Origin: Strongylocentrotus purpuratus
Lineage: Eukaryota > Echinodermata > Echinoidea > Camarodonta > Strongylocentrotidae
Assembly: GCF_000002235.5 (NCBI RefSeq)
Contig: NW_022145613.1
Span: 6,952,929 to 7,016,928 of the forward strand
DNA length: 64,000 bases
Direction of reading: 5' to 3'
The position numbers and the translations under genes are program-made. Positions 39,501 through 51,500 of the stretch are shown piece after piece. The notes beneath the pieces were generated by a model, which was not told where the DNA came from, made no database searches, and saw nothing but the letters and a program-made list of their open reading frames with translations. The stretch's first letter is position 1, and each line of letters opens with the position of its first letter.

Positions 39501-42500
39501 GAAAACAGCAAAGAAACAACTACGAATTAAATTAATGCTTCAAGTTTTAGAATTGATCACATGAATAAATGCAAAATAAGCAGGATTTCATACATTGAGT
39601 TAAAAAACATTATGTTGTATTTCCATAAACAATTGAGGTTTTTTTTTGTAGACGGTACATATTTGATAAGACAGTTGTGAAGTATATCTTTATCATTTTA
39701 TTAACTAAATAATATTTCTGTATTTAAGGACTAAACAAATTTTAATTTATTAAAGGTTTTACAGGAATTTTTAAAATTTAATAGAAAACTAAATGTCATA
39801 GTTACTTACCATGCTGTTTTAGGATATCATTGATGTGTGCAAGGGCATGTTGGGTTGCTTGTGGTTGAGGAAATGTTCTTCTGAAATCCTCTGTGAGTGC
39901 ACTTTTATGGTTTTCCCATAATGAGAGGACATCTGTTGGATGATTGTGTGCCACTATTGTTGCAAAGAGCAGACGCATCTGTCTTGGCATCTTGTATGAT
40001 GATGCTTCTCTCAATGTGTCATCCCATACTTTGTCACTTTCAAGAAGGTTGAGTTTTAGGCATGCTTCTTTGAAAGTAGAGGCTTCAATTCCATCGACGG
40101 TTTTCATGTCTTTGTAGCTCTTGGCCCCAGGAACATGCAGTAGAAGTAGACGAAGAAAAAAATCTTTCTTCGTCTTTAGGACTCACACTGTACATTCTTT
40201 GCACAGATTTGACATTTTTTTTCCGTTTTTGCCAACGGCTTGTTTTATTATTGAAAACATAGTGGTTGGGTATTTCTGTGTAGAAGTATTGATTTGCATC
40301 TTCATCTTCTTCATTGAGTTGGAACCAAGCAGATAATTTGGATTGTTTATTGTTTGCTCTTTCAAGACCTTCCTCCTCCTGTCCTCGTGTGAAGTAGACT
40401 GGTTGTTTGTTGGCAAGATGAACTGGTAGACGATGGATTGTGTGTGAACGTCCTTGCATAGAGTACTCTGACAGTCGCCAAAATCCTTCTGGTGCACTAA
40501 CATATCTGCAAAATATAATAAGCAAGTGCAAGAATGTTTTTTAAATGAATTTGGGATATGATAAGAGCAATCTATTCAATGAAACTTAGAATTGACATTA
40601 AAAAGATTTGCACAACTAATTATTAAAATACTGATTTTATTAAAAGAGTTCTCTGTGAAGTTAAATTTTTTTGCTATAATGTACATTTTGTAGATTCATT
40701 TCAAAATATAAGCAATTTGAAGTTGTGTATTTTAAAAGTTACCTTGCATCCGTGAAAGAGGAGATCTCATCGTGATTTACTGTAGTTTGTGAAGTTTGCA
40801 ATGTTGCACAGTCGTATCCTTTATAGATGTATTTGTACAGGTACTTCACGCTTTTGATGGACATGCAGGCTTCCAAGTTTATGTGTGCTTGATATTTTTT
40901 GGATAGATATGGGCTGTAAGGAACAATCCATCTATAAACAGGAAGAAAGAAAAAAAGGAACAAAAATACTTATAAAATAAGTTGTAAAATATAAAAAGAA
41001 AGAGGAGTATCATTTATGTGAATTTATATACATGTATATGTAAAATCTGTTCATGATTATTTATTGTTTTACAAAATTAATTAATACATGAAACAATATT
41101 TCATTTTATCATTGCATTTATTGTTTATGTTTACAATGTAGTTTTAAGAACAATATTGGTAAAACATGAACACTTTCTCTGCATATTTAAGTTTGGTAGA
41201 TCAACTTAAATGAAAGATTAGCAATATAGAGGTAATATTTGTTATAGAAAAGTTTATGCATTATGATAAAATTCTACATACCTGTTATCCAATTCCTTGT
41301 GTTTGACGGTGACGGTCCTGCTATTGTCTGGTCTGGCATATTGGGGATATCCATCAGTAGAGACTGCTGTTCTTGTTTGAAACTGTTTAGGATAATCCTT
41401 GCTGCACACCCCTTCTTTCATGCATACTGATTTAGGATTCAGTACCCCACATGGCCCATGCACCATAGTAGATTTGATGATTTCAAACAGCTGTGGGTCT
41501 TCTACTGGGTCAGGGATTGTTGCTTTGATGAGGCTGTCAATATCTTCAGGCTGACGTAATTTGCTGTCTTGTTCCAGAATAATCAACATGTGGCAATGTG
41601 GTAGACCTCTCTTTTGGAATTCGATGACATGAACCCATGCTACAGGTTTGCCAAAAATGTGATTTTTAGTTATGTCTTTTATGAGTTGGTCAAGCTTCAG
41701 TTTGAAAACTCTCGAGATTAAATCAGGCCTGTCTGAACTTTGTTGGTGTGGAAGAAGGTTGCTCTTGATTTCTTCCCATTTAGGATTGCACGTAAACGTC
41801 AGAAACAGGTCTGGCTTTCCAAAGTGAGCAACTATTGACATGGCATCCTGATAGTTCTGATTCATTGCACGTGGGGAACCTTGAAAGGATGAAGGCAATA
41901 TCACAATTCTACCGAGTGTGCGTTCTGTTTCAATGGCTTGCTTATTGATGTGGTCCATTAAACCTTGGTAGTGTTCAACTCGCAATTGAGATTGATTATG
42001 TCGCAGATATGACAGGCGTTCAGATTCTGTTTTGACATAGGCGTCAACTATGTACTGTTGGAAGAGCTTGCCGGATTTGTGGATGGGAGAGAATTGTTGT
42101 CTTATGGCCAAACGAAATGAATAAAACTGGAGAAGAGTTACTGAATTCCTTTTTGCTGTTGCATGTGGTGCTGAATGTTGTATGCCAGGAATCCATCCAC
42201 GTTCTCCATGTGGAAATAGGATTGGGTAAGTCATGGGGTCAACGTTGGGGGATATGGTGGAAATGTTCTGTAAAGGCATATCTCTGGGATAGACAATGAG
42301 GTCTCGATCGGGGGGGATGCCATCAGTTCCTACAAACACTGCAGCGACTTCATCGTGGGTTGGCAGGTTGTATCGCCTTTGATCTGTGCCTTTTTTGATT
42401 ACCATGGTGACAGTGGGTGGCTGGCAATTTGATGTGATTGCTCTATTATTCTCTTCTGTCTCAACCTCATGCATGTGCTTGTATGCAGCAGCATAAGGGT

Positions 42501-45500
42501 TGATGGCAATTAGTTGATCATGAATGGAATCCATTATGCCCTCATGACAATGTTCATTTTGGGGCTGGGCCAGTCTCGTTTGCGTTGCTTCTGGTCCATC
42601 AAGGATATAGATTTGGCCATATCGTCGAGGTGTATTTGGTGGTGGGTGAAGGGTTCCAGTTCTATGATATAATTGCCCATGAATACGGAAACAGTATGGT
42701 CCATGGCCTGGTGGCGGAGCCATCATTGCGCCCATCGACGCAAACGCAAATGAACTGTTGTAGTTGCGAATATGCTTCAGGAAGTTTTTTGATTTGTGGT
42801 CTTGTCCCTCAAGAAGATGCTGCAGTAAAGTAGGGTATGGTGGTAGAGGCTGGAGGTCAACTTTCCCGTTGTGACAGCAGTTACTTGCTTCATTCTTGAA
42901 TCGACTTGCATGGCAGTATTGGCATTCATGTGACATTGGTCCCAGAGAGAAACTGTTCAATGTTGAGTGATAGTTTTGAGCAGCATTCAAATTAGATCGA
43001 TGTGCTACATTTCCTTGAAGTTCAGTGGAATCCTGAGCATCAGTTGGTAGTAGGTGAGCAGGAGAATCACTTTGTCTTTCTGTACAGTTTATGGAATCTT
43101 GAGCATCACTTGGTAGTAGGTGAGCAGGAGAATCATCTTGTCTTTCTGTACAGTTTGTGGAATCTTGAGCATCACTTGGTAGTAGGTGAGCAGGAAAATC
43201 ATCTTGTCTTTCTGTACAGTTTGTGGAATCTTGAGCATCACTTGGTAGTAGGTGAGCAGGAGAATCACCTTGTCTTTCTGTACAGTTTGTGGAATCTTGA
43301 GCATCAGTTGCTGGTAGGTGAGCAGGAGAATCACCTTGTCGTTCTGTAAACTCTGTGAAATCCTGAGCATTAGTTGGTGGTAGTTGAGCCGTAGAGTTAC
43401 TTTGTCTTTCTCTCGATTGTTGTTTTAAGAATTCTCTTCGTTGTTTTTTTTTCTCTGAGTTCCTTCTACCGTCAACAGTTTTGGCTTTTCTTTTCGGCAT
43501 CTGAAAAAAAGAAAAAAGAAAAGAAAACATTTTTAAAATTTAAATATTCATCCCTTTAAAATGATTTTCAATGAAGCAAAGGGCAAATGTTATGTAAGGA
43601 GAAATTGAAGTATGTTGCATTATGAGTAGATAAGTAGTAAGTGTGTATGTAGCATGTATCTGTATAGGTCTACGACAGGGTGTAGAGAGAATTTCACGCC
43701 ACCATTCTTTTTCTCCAACCGTCCCACCAACTCGTAATAGGAGACTCCTGCCCCCCCCCCCCCCTCACTCCCGCTCATGGCCTGGCAGACGATGTAGAAT
43801 CTCTCGATTTATGATAAAAACGTATCATACACAAATCTTTTTTGCTCAATTGCTCAAGGGGGGGGGGGGGCATTTTTCTTCTCCATCATTTGGAAACATG
43901 TAAAAAAAAAAGTAGTGGAGCGCCACTCCTCTATGTAGAGTGAGGACGGGTACAACTTCGCCTTTATGAGTTCAGGCTTCAATTCAAACAAAAGAACACA
44001 ATAATTTGTTTATATTTTAAAGGGCCACTCTAACCCAATTGTAAACATTAATAGGCTAGAATCTACACGTCTTCTTAGTAATATTTCAGCCTTTAAATTG
44101 ACCAAAAAATGATGATAACCATTTATTTTATGCAGATCTCATGCTTGCTGGGCTACGGCTCTCAAAAAACTGTAATTCTGCAGACCTACAGTACAGTCGG
44201 CAGAAGACATGGTAGACTCTACACCGGGCCCTTTCACTTTAGTTTCAGTTTAAAAGATCTGCAATTAATTAATATCTAGATTTACTGGATAAGAATTAAT
44301 TAATATAATTATGCTTACCTCTAATCTAATCGTAGACAGGATGCCAATGAGTTCATAGCATACACTGGGTCCGAAACTCCCGTGAGAAAAATAAGCCTAA
44401 AATCACATGTAGTCCACAGACAATTTTATGGCTTCATAATTTCATGCATCTAAGCTCCTTCTACCGTCAACAGTTTTGGCTTTTCTTTTCGGCATCTGAA
44501 AAAAATAAAAAAGAAAAGAAAACTTTTTAAAAATTTGAATATTCATCCCTTTAAAATGATTTTCAATGAAGCAAAGGGCAAATGTTATGCAAGGAGAAAT
44601 TGAAGTATGTTGCATTATTAGTAGATAAGTAGTAAGTGTGTATGTAGCATGTATCTGTATAGGTCTACGACAGGGTGTAGAGAGAATTTCACGCCACCAT
44701 TCTTTTTCTCCAACCGTCCCACCAACTCGTAATAGGAGACTCCTGCCCCCCCTTCACTCCCGCTCATGTCCTGGCAGACGATGTAGAATCTCTCGATTTA
44801 CGATAAAAAAACGTATCATACGTCTACACAAATCTTTTTTGCTCAAGGGGGGGGGGGGGGGCATTTTTCTTCTCCATCATTTGGAAACATGTAAAGAAAA
44901 GTAGTGGAGCGCCACTCCTCTATGTAGAGTGAGGACGGGTACAACTTCGCCTTTATGAGTTCAGGCTTCAATTCAAACAAAAGAACACAATAATTTGTTT
45001 ATATTTTAAAGGGCCACTCTAACCCAATTGTAAACATTAATAATAATAGGCTAGAATCTAATCTTAGTAATATTTCAGCCTCTAAATTGACCAAAAAATG
45101 ATAACCACTTATTTTATGCAGATCTCATGCTTGCTGGGCTACGGCCCTCAAAAAACTGTATTTCTGCAGACCTACAGTAGGTCTGGCCCTCAAAAAACTG
45201 TAATTCTGCAGACCTAAGTTACAGTAGGCCTAGGTCTGCAGTCAGCAGTAGACATGGTCATGGTAGACTCTAACTCCGGGAAGCTCCAACACCGGCGCCG
45301 CAGGCGTCGGACGCCTGCGGCGCCGGTGTTGGAGCTTCCCGGAGTTAGGTAGACTCTAACTTACACCGGGCCCTTTCACTTTGGTTTCAGTTTCAAAGAA
45401 CTGCGATTAGTCTAATTGATATCTAGATTTACTGGATAAGAATTAATTAATATAATTATGCTTACCTCTAATCTAATCGTAGACAGGATGCCAATGAGTT

Positions 45501-48500
45501 CATAGTCATACACTGGGTCCGAAACTCCCGTGAGAAAAATAAGCCTAAAATCACATGTAGTCCACAGACAATTTTATGGCTTCATCATGCATGTGCGTCG
45601 CATACGTTATACACGTACACACATGTCCGCTTGGACTACAAAGCATATCCTATAGAAAGAAGCATAGCACGGGTAAGCTCAACCCGTTGAGGATACATAT
45701 TGGCTACATCCCCTCACCCGGGTGAGTCGTCTGTTGATGTGTATTTCTCTTACACGCTACAAAGCGAACCCTATAGCAAGAGGTCTTACTCGGGATACGC
45801 CGCAGCCTTTTTCAATGAGACTTGCTACACCCGTTGACGCGAGTGGATTCTCGTCCATCGTGTGTCTCTTCGTCTCTCTTTGATAATTAGACAGAGGGCG
45901 GGTGCACGCCTTGCCGACTCGCTCTCGCGGGTTCGTCGCCTCCTCGCAATCCGCGACGCCCGCCGTGCTCTCGTCCGCCCGTCCTCCCCGGCCGCCCCGA
46001 AACCGCGTTTAACGGCGTGGACGTCGATCGCGGGGTCGACGTGGCACGCGGGTTACGGGAGACAGACCTCGTGGAATTGTGCCGCCCTCCCCGCGCCACG
46101 GCGGAGGCGGGCGGGGTCGGGGAAAGACGTTTTTGAGGAACCGTTTTGTACCCGTTTGGACCCCCCGCGGCGATTTTGCGTATTAGTAATATAGACTAGC
46201 AGGACCCGTGGAAAATCCACGGGATTCTAGGGGAGGGGGCCAAATAGATAGATAGATAGAGGCCTATGTGCTAACCAAAAAAAAATTAAGATTATCTTTA
46301 TATAGAGAATTTTTATAATATATGCTGTTTGACCATGAATGGCGCATCGTAAAACAAACTATGTCAGATAGGATCTCGATAATTACTATTTATTTGCATT
46401 ATTATTGTTGTGATTTCAATGTAGTTTCATGAAAAGACTACATATGCAGAGGCTTGGATTATGATTATGTTGGCATTGTTCACAAAATGTGTATAATTAT
46501 TTTCAAAGTAAAGATTTTACGCGAAAAATCGGACGGTTTGTGCACAAATTGACTCGACTGTGTGTGGGACTGTGAGCGTAGAATCCAGTGAAAGATTATT
46601 TTTTTCGGGGACTCGATCTATATCAAATTTTGGGGAAATTTTTGGGGGCTACTTTTTTTATCTTTCGGGGGCTCATTTTTCTTGGGCTAATTTTTCATTA
46701 ATTCATTTAAAGGTGCAGTTTGTTTAGTTTAGTAGCGTAGTGTTACGTAAAAAAAGGCGTACTTTCTGCGTCAAGTTTCTACGCCGAAAGTACGTGAATT
46801 TTGTTAAACATATTAAATTGTTTGCGTCTATCTTGCGTACTTTTTTGCGTCCCTCAGGGTATAGTAACGTAGGCCAGCGTACTCTCAGCTCAGCGTAGTT
46901 GGTACGCAACTCTACTATGGACCCCACGCCAATTAGTGATCGACCTGCCAGTGTCACAAATAAGGCATTAAAAATATGCTCATCTGACCGTAATTAAATG
47001 CCTAAAACCCCCGAAAGCTCAAATCGCTATGAGTTACCTGACCCCCCCCCCCATACTTTAAAAATTGATTTGATGCAAGAACTGTATCATACTAAAAGTA
47101 TTATCATGTTTTTAAACGACCATGACGACCGTCTGATTTTCTTGTGAAAACTTTACTTTGAAAAATGATTGTCGAAATTCAGTATACAACTATACATGGC
47201 CAGAATGGAAAATCCACGGGATTCTAGGGGAGGGGGCCAAATAGATAGATAGAGGCGGCCTATGTGCTATCCAAAAAAAAATTTAGATTATCTTTATATA
47301 GAGAATTTTTATAATATATGCTGTTTGACCATGAATGGCGCATCGTAAAACAAACTATGTCAGATAGGATCTCGATAATTACGATTTATTTGCATTATTA
47401 TTGTTGTGATTTCAATGTAGTTTCATGAAAAGACTACATATGCAGAGGCTTGGATTATGATTATGTTGGCATTGTTCACAAAATGTGTATAATTATTTTC
47501 AAAGTAAAGATTTTACGCGAAAAATCGGACGGTTTGTGCACAAATTGACTCGACTGTTTGTGGGACTGTGAGCGCAGAATCCAGTGAAAGATTTTTTTTT
47601 TTCGGGGACTCGATCTATATCAAATTTTGGGAAATTTTTTGGGGGCTACTTTTTTATCTTTCGGGGGCTCATTTTTTATTAATTCATTTAAAGATGCAGT
47701 TTGTTTAGTTTAGTAGCGTAGTGTTACGTAAAAAAGGCGTACTTTCTGCGTCAAGTTTCTACGCCGAAAGTACGCGAATTTTGTTAAACATATCAAATTG
47801 TTTGCGTCCATCTTGCGTACTTTTTTGCGTCCCTCAGGGTATAGTAACGTAGGCCAGCGTACTCTCAGCTCAGCGTAGTTGGTACGCAACTCTACTATGG
47901 ACCCCACGCCAATTAGTGATCGACCTGCCAGTGTCACAAATAAGGCATTAGAAATATGCTCATCTGACGACTGACCGTAATTAAATGCCTAAAACCCCTG
48001 AGCTTTCGGGGGTTCAGCCCTTTGTACCCGTGGACACCACGCCTGCACTCAAATCGCTTTGAGTTACCTGAGCCCCCCCCCCCCCCCCATACTTCAAAAA
48101 TTGATTTGATGCAAGAACTGTATCATACTAAAAGTATTATGTTTTTAAACGACCATGAGGACCGTCTGATTTTCTTGTGAAAACTTTACTTTGCTTGTGA
48201 AAACTTTACTTTGAAAAATAATTATCGAAATTCAGTATACAACTATACATGGCCAGAATAATCACAATCTAAGCCCAGGTTTCATACATCTATTCACGAA
48301 ACTATATTGAAGTCGGGGCAATAATAGCAATTTCAAAGTGTTGTTTAGACTCTCCTCACACCACGGATAGGCCTGGCTACTCCGGTCACCGCTACTCCAT
48401 GATGCTCACACACTCAGCTCCGACAGCACCGCCGACAGCAGCGCTCAACTGCCGTGGCAATACACTGTGGACTCAAGGCAGTTTGCAACTGAACTGTCAC

Positions 48501-51500
48501 GTGAAGGCGTACTATATCACAGATCTATTTGCGCTATTCTTGTTGTGATTTCGATGTAGTTTTCATGAAAAGACCAATAAAACAGAAGCTTGGACTATGA
48601 TTATGTTGGCATAGATCACAGAATTTGTATAATTATTTTCAGAGTAAAGATTTTACGTGAAAATAGGTCCATGGTTTGCGCCAGTTGTCGCAATCGCCTC
48701 GACTCGAATCGACTGTGGTGTGTGCATGTGTGTGACCTGAGAGCGTGTAATACACGTACACTATGGGCGCCGGGCCTACAAAGCATATATCCTATAGAAA
48801 GACGCATAACACGGGTCAGGTCAACCCGTTGAGCGTACATATTGGCTACATCCCATCACCCGGGTGAGTCGTCTGTTGATGTGTATTTCTCTTACACGCT
48901 ACAAAGCGAATCCTATAGCAAGAGGTCTTACTCGGGATACGCCGCAGCCTTTTACAATGAGACTTGCTACACCCGTTGACGCGAGTGGATTCTCGTCCAT
49001 CGTGTGTCTCTTCGTCTCTCTTTGATAATTAGACAGAGGGCGGGTGCACGCCTTGCGGACTCGCTCTCGCGGGTTCGTCGCCTCCTCGCAATCCACGACG
49101 CCCGCCGTGCTCTCGTCCGCCCGTCCTCCCCGGCACCCCGAAACCGCGTTTAACGGCGTGGACGTCGATCGCGGGGTCGACGTGGCACGCGGGTTACGGG
49201 AGACAGGCCTCGTGGAATTGTGCCGCCCTCCCCGCGCCACGGCGGAGGCGGGCGGGGTCGGGGAAAGACGTTTTTGAGGAACCGTTTTGGCCCGTGTTGG
49301 ACCCCCCGCGGCGATTTTGCGTATTAGTAATATAGATTGTCTTTTCCTACTGGCCCTACAATTCTTATTACCCCATAATTGCGAAGTAGGCATGTACACC
49401 CGGGTGGAGTGGGACAAAATTGCGGGCAAAACACCTTGTCCAAGGATGTAAGGACCACGCAAGAATTATACCTGGGAGGCTGGGACCATGGAGTTACTCC
49501 ATGCTGGGACCCTCGTATAAGAGCCAAGAGCCTTCCCCAATTAACCAAAGTGCTCCCACTACGGATAGGCGCATCATATGTTTTTCCGTGTATCTCATTT
49601 TCATTATATTTTCAATATGCTATTGTAATTTTTTAGCATTGTAATTAAATTAATCAATTTAATCAATTTCTGCATTAAGAGTGTTCTATTCAAATTGTTT
49701 TTCTGTTTTACAATTGAATGTCCTTAATCAGGAACTTGATGAACAACAGCTTTTGCTGATCTATTAAAAAGAAGAAAAAAATACTGTTTCAATAAATAAA
49801 TGGATAAATGAAATGAGAGAGTGATTTCATTACCCATTGTCGAGGAAGTTGTAACTCTTTGCGTCATTCGGGTACTGAGATGGCGTGGCCCAGCAGTTCT
49901 CGAAAAAGACAGTCAAGCCAGCCACAGTTGTCAGATTAACCGCAAAGTAAAGATGTTCTCCAAGAATGATCTCGCCTTCGTCGTCACCTGCGAACTCGTC
50001 GAAGGTCGCATCTGTGTAGCGATCGAGTCGAAGAGAAAAGTCACCGTAGCCCGTTTCGTTGAACACTATCTCGCCGATCTTCGAGTCGAAGGAACTACCC
50101 AGGAGACGATGGCGATCAAGTTCACATTTGACAGGGATCATAAGGATGTTATCCCGCGTTATTTCCGTGCCTGGCAACGGCCGAGGTTTGTAGGACGTTA
50201 CCACATTAGAATAGATAATGCTGGTCTCAGTTTCCTTAATAATAATGATGATGATAATAATAATGATAATGATGATGACGATGACAATGATGATAACAAT
50301 AACAACGATAATAATAGAATAAGTAATGATAATACTGATAACAATAACAATAATAACAGCCTCTGGTGCTACAACTAATTATCACAATGATTTTGTTCAT
50401 ACAAAAACAATCCGCAGCATCAGTGCTATTCTTCCCGAGGGAGGTCCATTTACCATTAACTCAGTAATTGCCGGGTAGCCATTAATATGTTGACCGGGAT
50501 TCGGATCCCCAACCCTTGTATTGAGAGCCAGCGAATAAACCACTACCACACAGGGCGTATCAATAAAAAGTTTACCCAACTTTGGTAGCTCCTAATTAAA
50601 AATTCATAACCAATATGACTTGGACATTGCTTTCATGATGAGGAGTAACTTATTTTCTGTTCAATGATACCCTTTTAATAATAATTTTTGCCACGGGTAA
50701 ATGAGCAGCAGGGTCTTTAAAAAGTGTTGTCAACATCGCCTTTTTCTAAGATTGGGCTTTAGGAGCAAATGGGTCTTACCATAATTATGCATGTGCTTTT
50801 CTGGTCTTAAATCCTTTTTTAAGTTAAATTGTGCCCTGTGCTTCAGTGCTTCATTGTTCAAAATAATGCAATATAACTAGGTTTTCACAGAACCTTGTTT
50901 CAATTGACAGGATAACCCTTAATTATCTTAAACAGCCTACTACCTTCTTCAAGGCTTGTCCCGTAATATCTCAGTTCTCACCGCTCACGTGTCCACTGCG
51001 CCATTTCACACGCGTCAGGAGCATAAGGTGTTTAACTCGAATAGCGATTTTGATTTGGGTTACTAAACCCAAGTGCAAGAAAGAACATTTATGATGATTA
51101 CATTTCAAAGAAAGTGATAACAGACTTTTATTTTTTAAGAAGGTAAAATCCTTGATAAACTTTATCCATTTTGTATCACTCAATGAGAAGGATATATTAA
51201 ACAAGGGTTGCGGATGAAGGCAAGATTGCAATCATCATAACGAAGAGAATATCATAAATTTTGCTTGTAATAAGCATTTCTTTGAGTTTGAGTTGATGTT
51301 AACTATTTTTCTTCCAACTCCCTAATAGTCAATGTAAATAAATGAGCAATTGTTTTGGAATGACATAACACACACATAATGGCTTTTGACCCACATTCAT
51401 TGTTCAGCCCAAACTTCGTATAGACGCGTACACGAGGATTTCGACAATACTTTTTGAAAAGCCTCCTGTTCAGTCATCGTTCGTAGCACAATTATGAAAA

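Larger units (their letters stand above)
31189..46195 (-). mobile_element. Helitron 2 of array (15 kb, Rep-helicase bearing)
   Basis: It begins (+ strand) CTAGGAGGACCCGTGG directly after the GA of element 1 and ends TAATATAGA directly before the CTAG of element 3. It carries the five-exon Rep-helicase gene and a separate coiled-coil gene, both on the - strand. Internal tandem duplications: 32116-33880 (2 x 0.88 kb), 35297-36140 (3 copies) and 43459-45590 (2 x about 1 kb). No duplicated host bases flank the array, as expected for Helitrons. Confidence 0.95.

Noticed and set aside
43002-43349. 115-codon repeat ORF on the + strand
   Set aside because: It is the antisense shadow of the 66-bp Rep minisatellite.
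43028-43415. CRISPR-like regular repeat
   Set aside because: Units are contiguous 66-bp coding repeats without distinct spacers, in a eukaryotic transposon gene.
45840-46195. Possible rRNA-derived segment
   Set aside because: The CpG-rich block suggested rDNA, but I could not match any rRNA landmark, and its borders coincide with Helitron ends.
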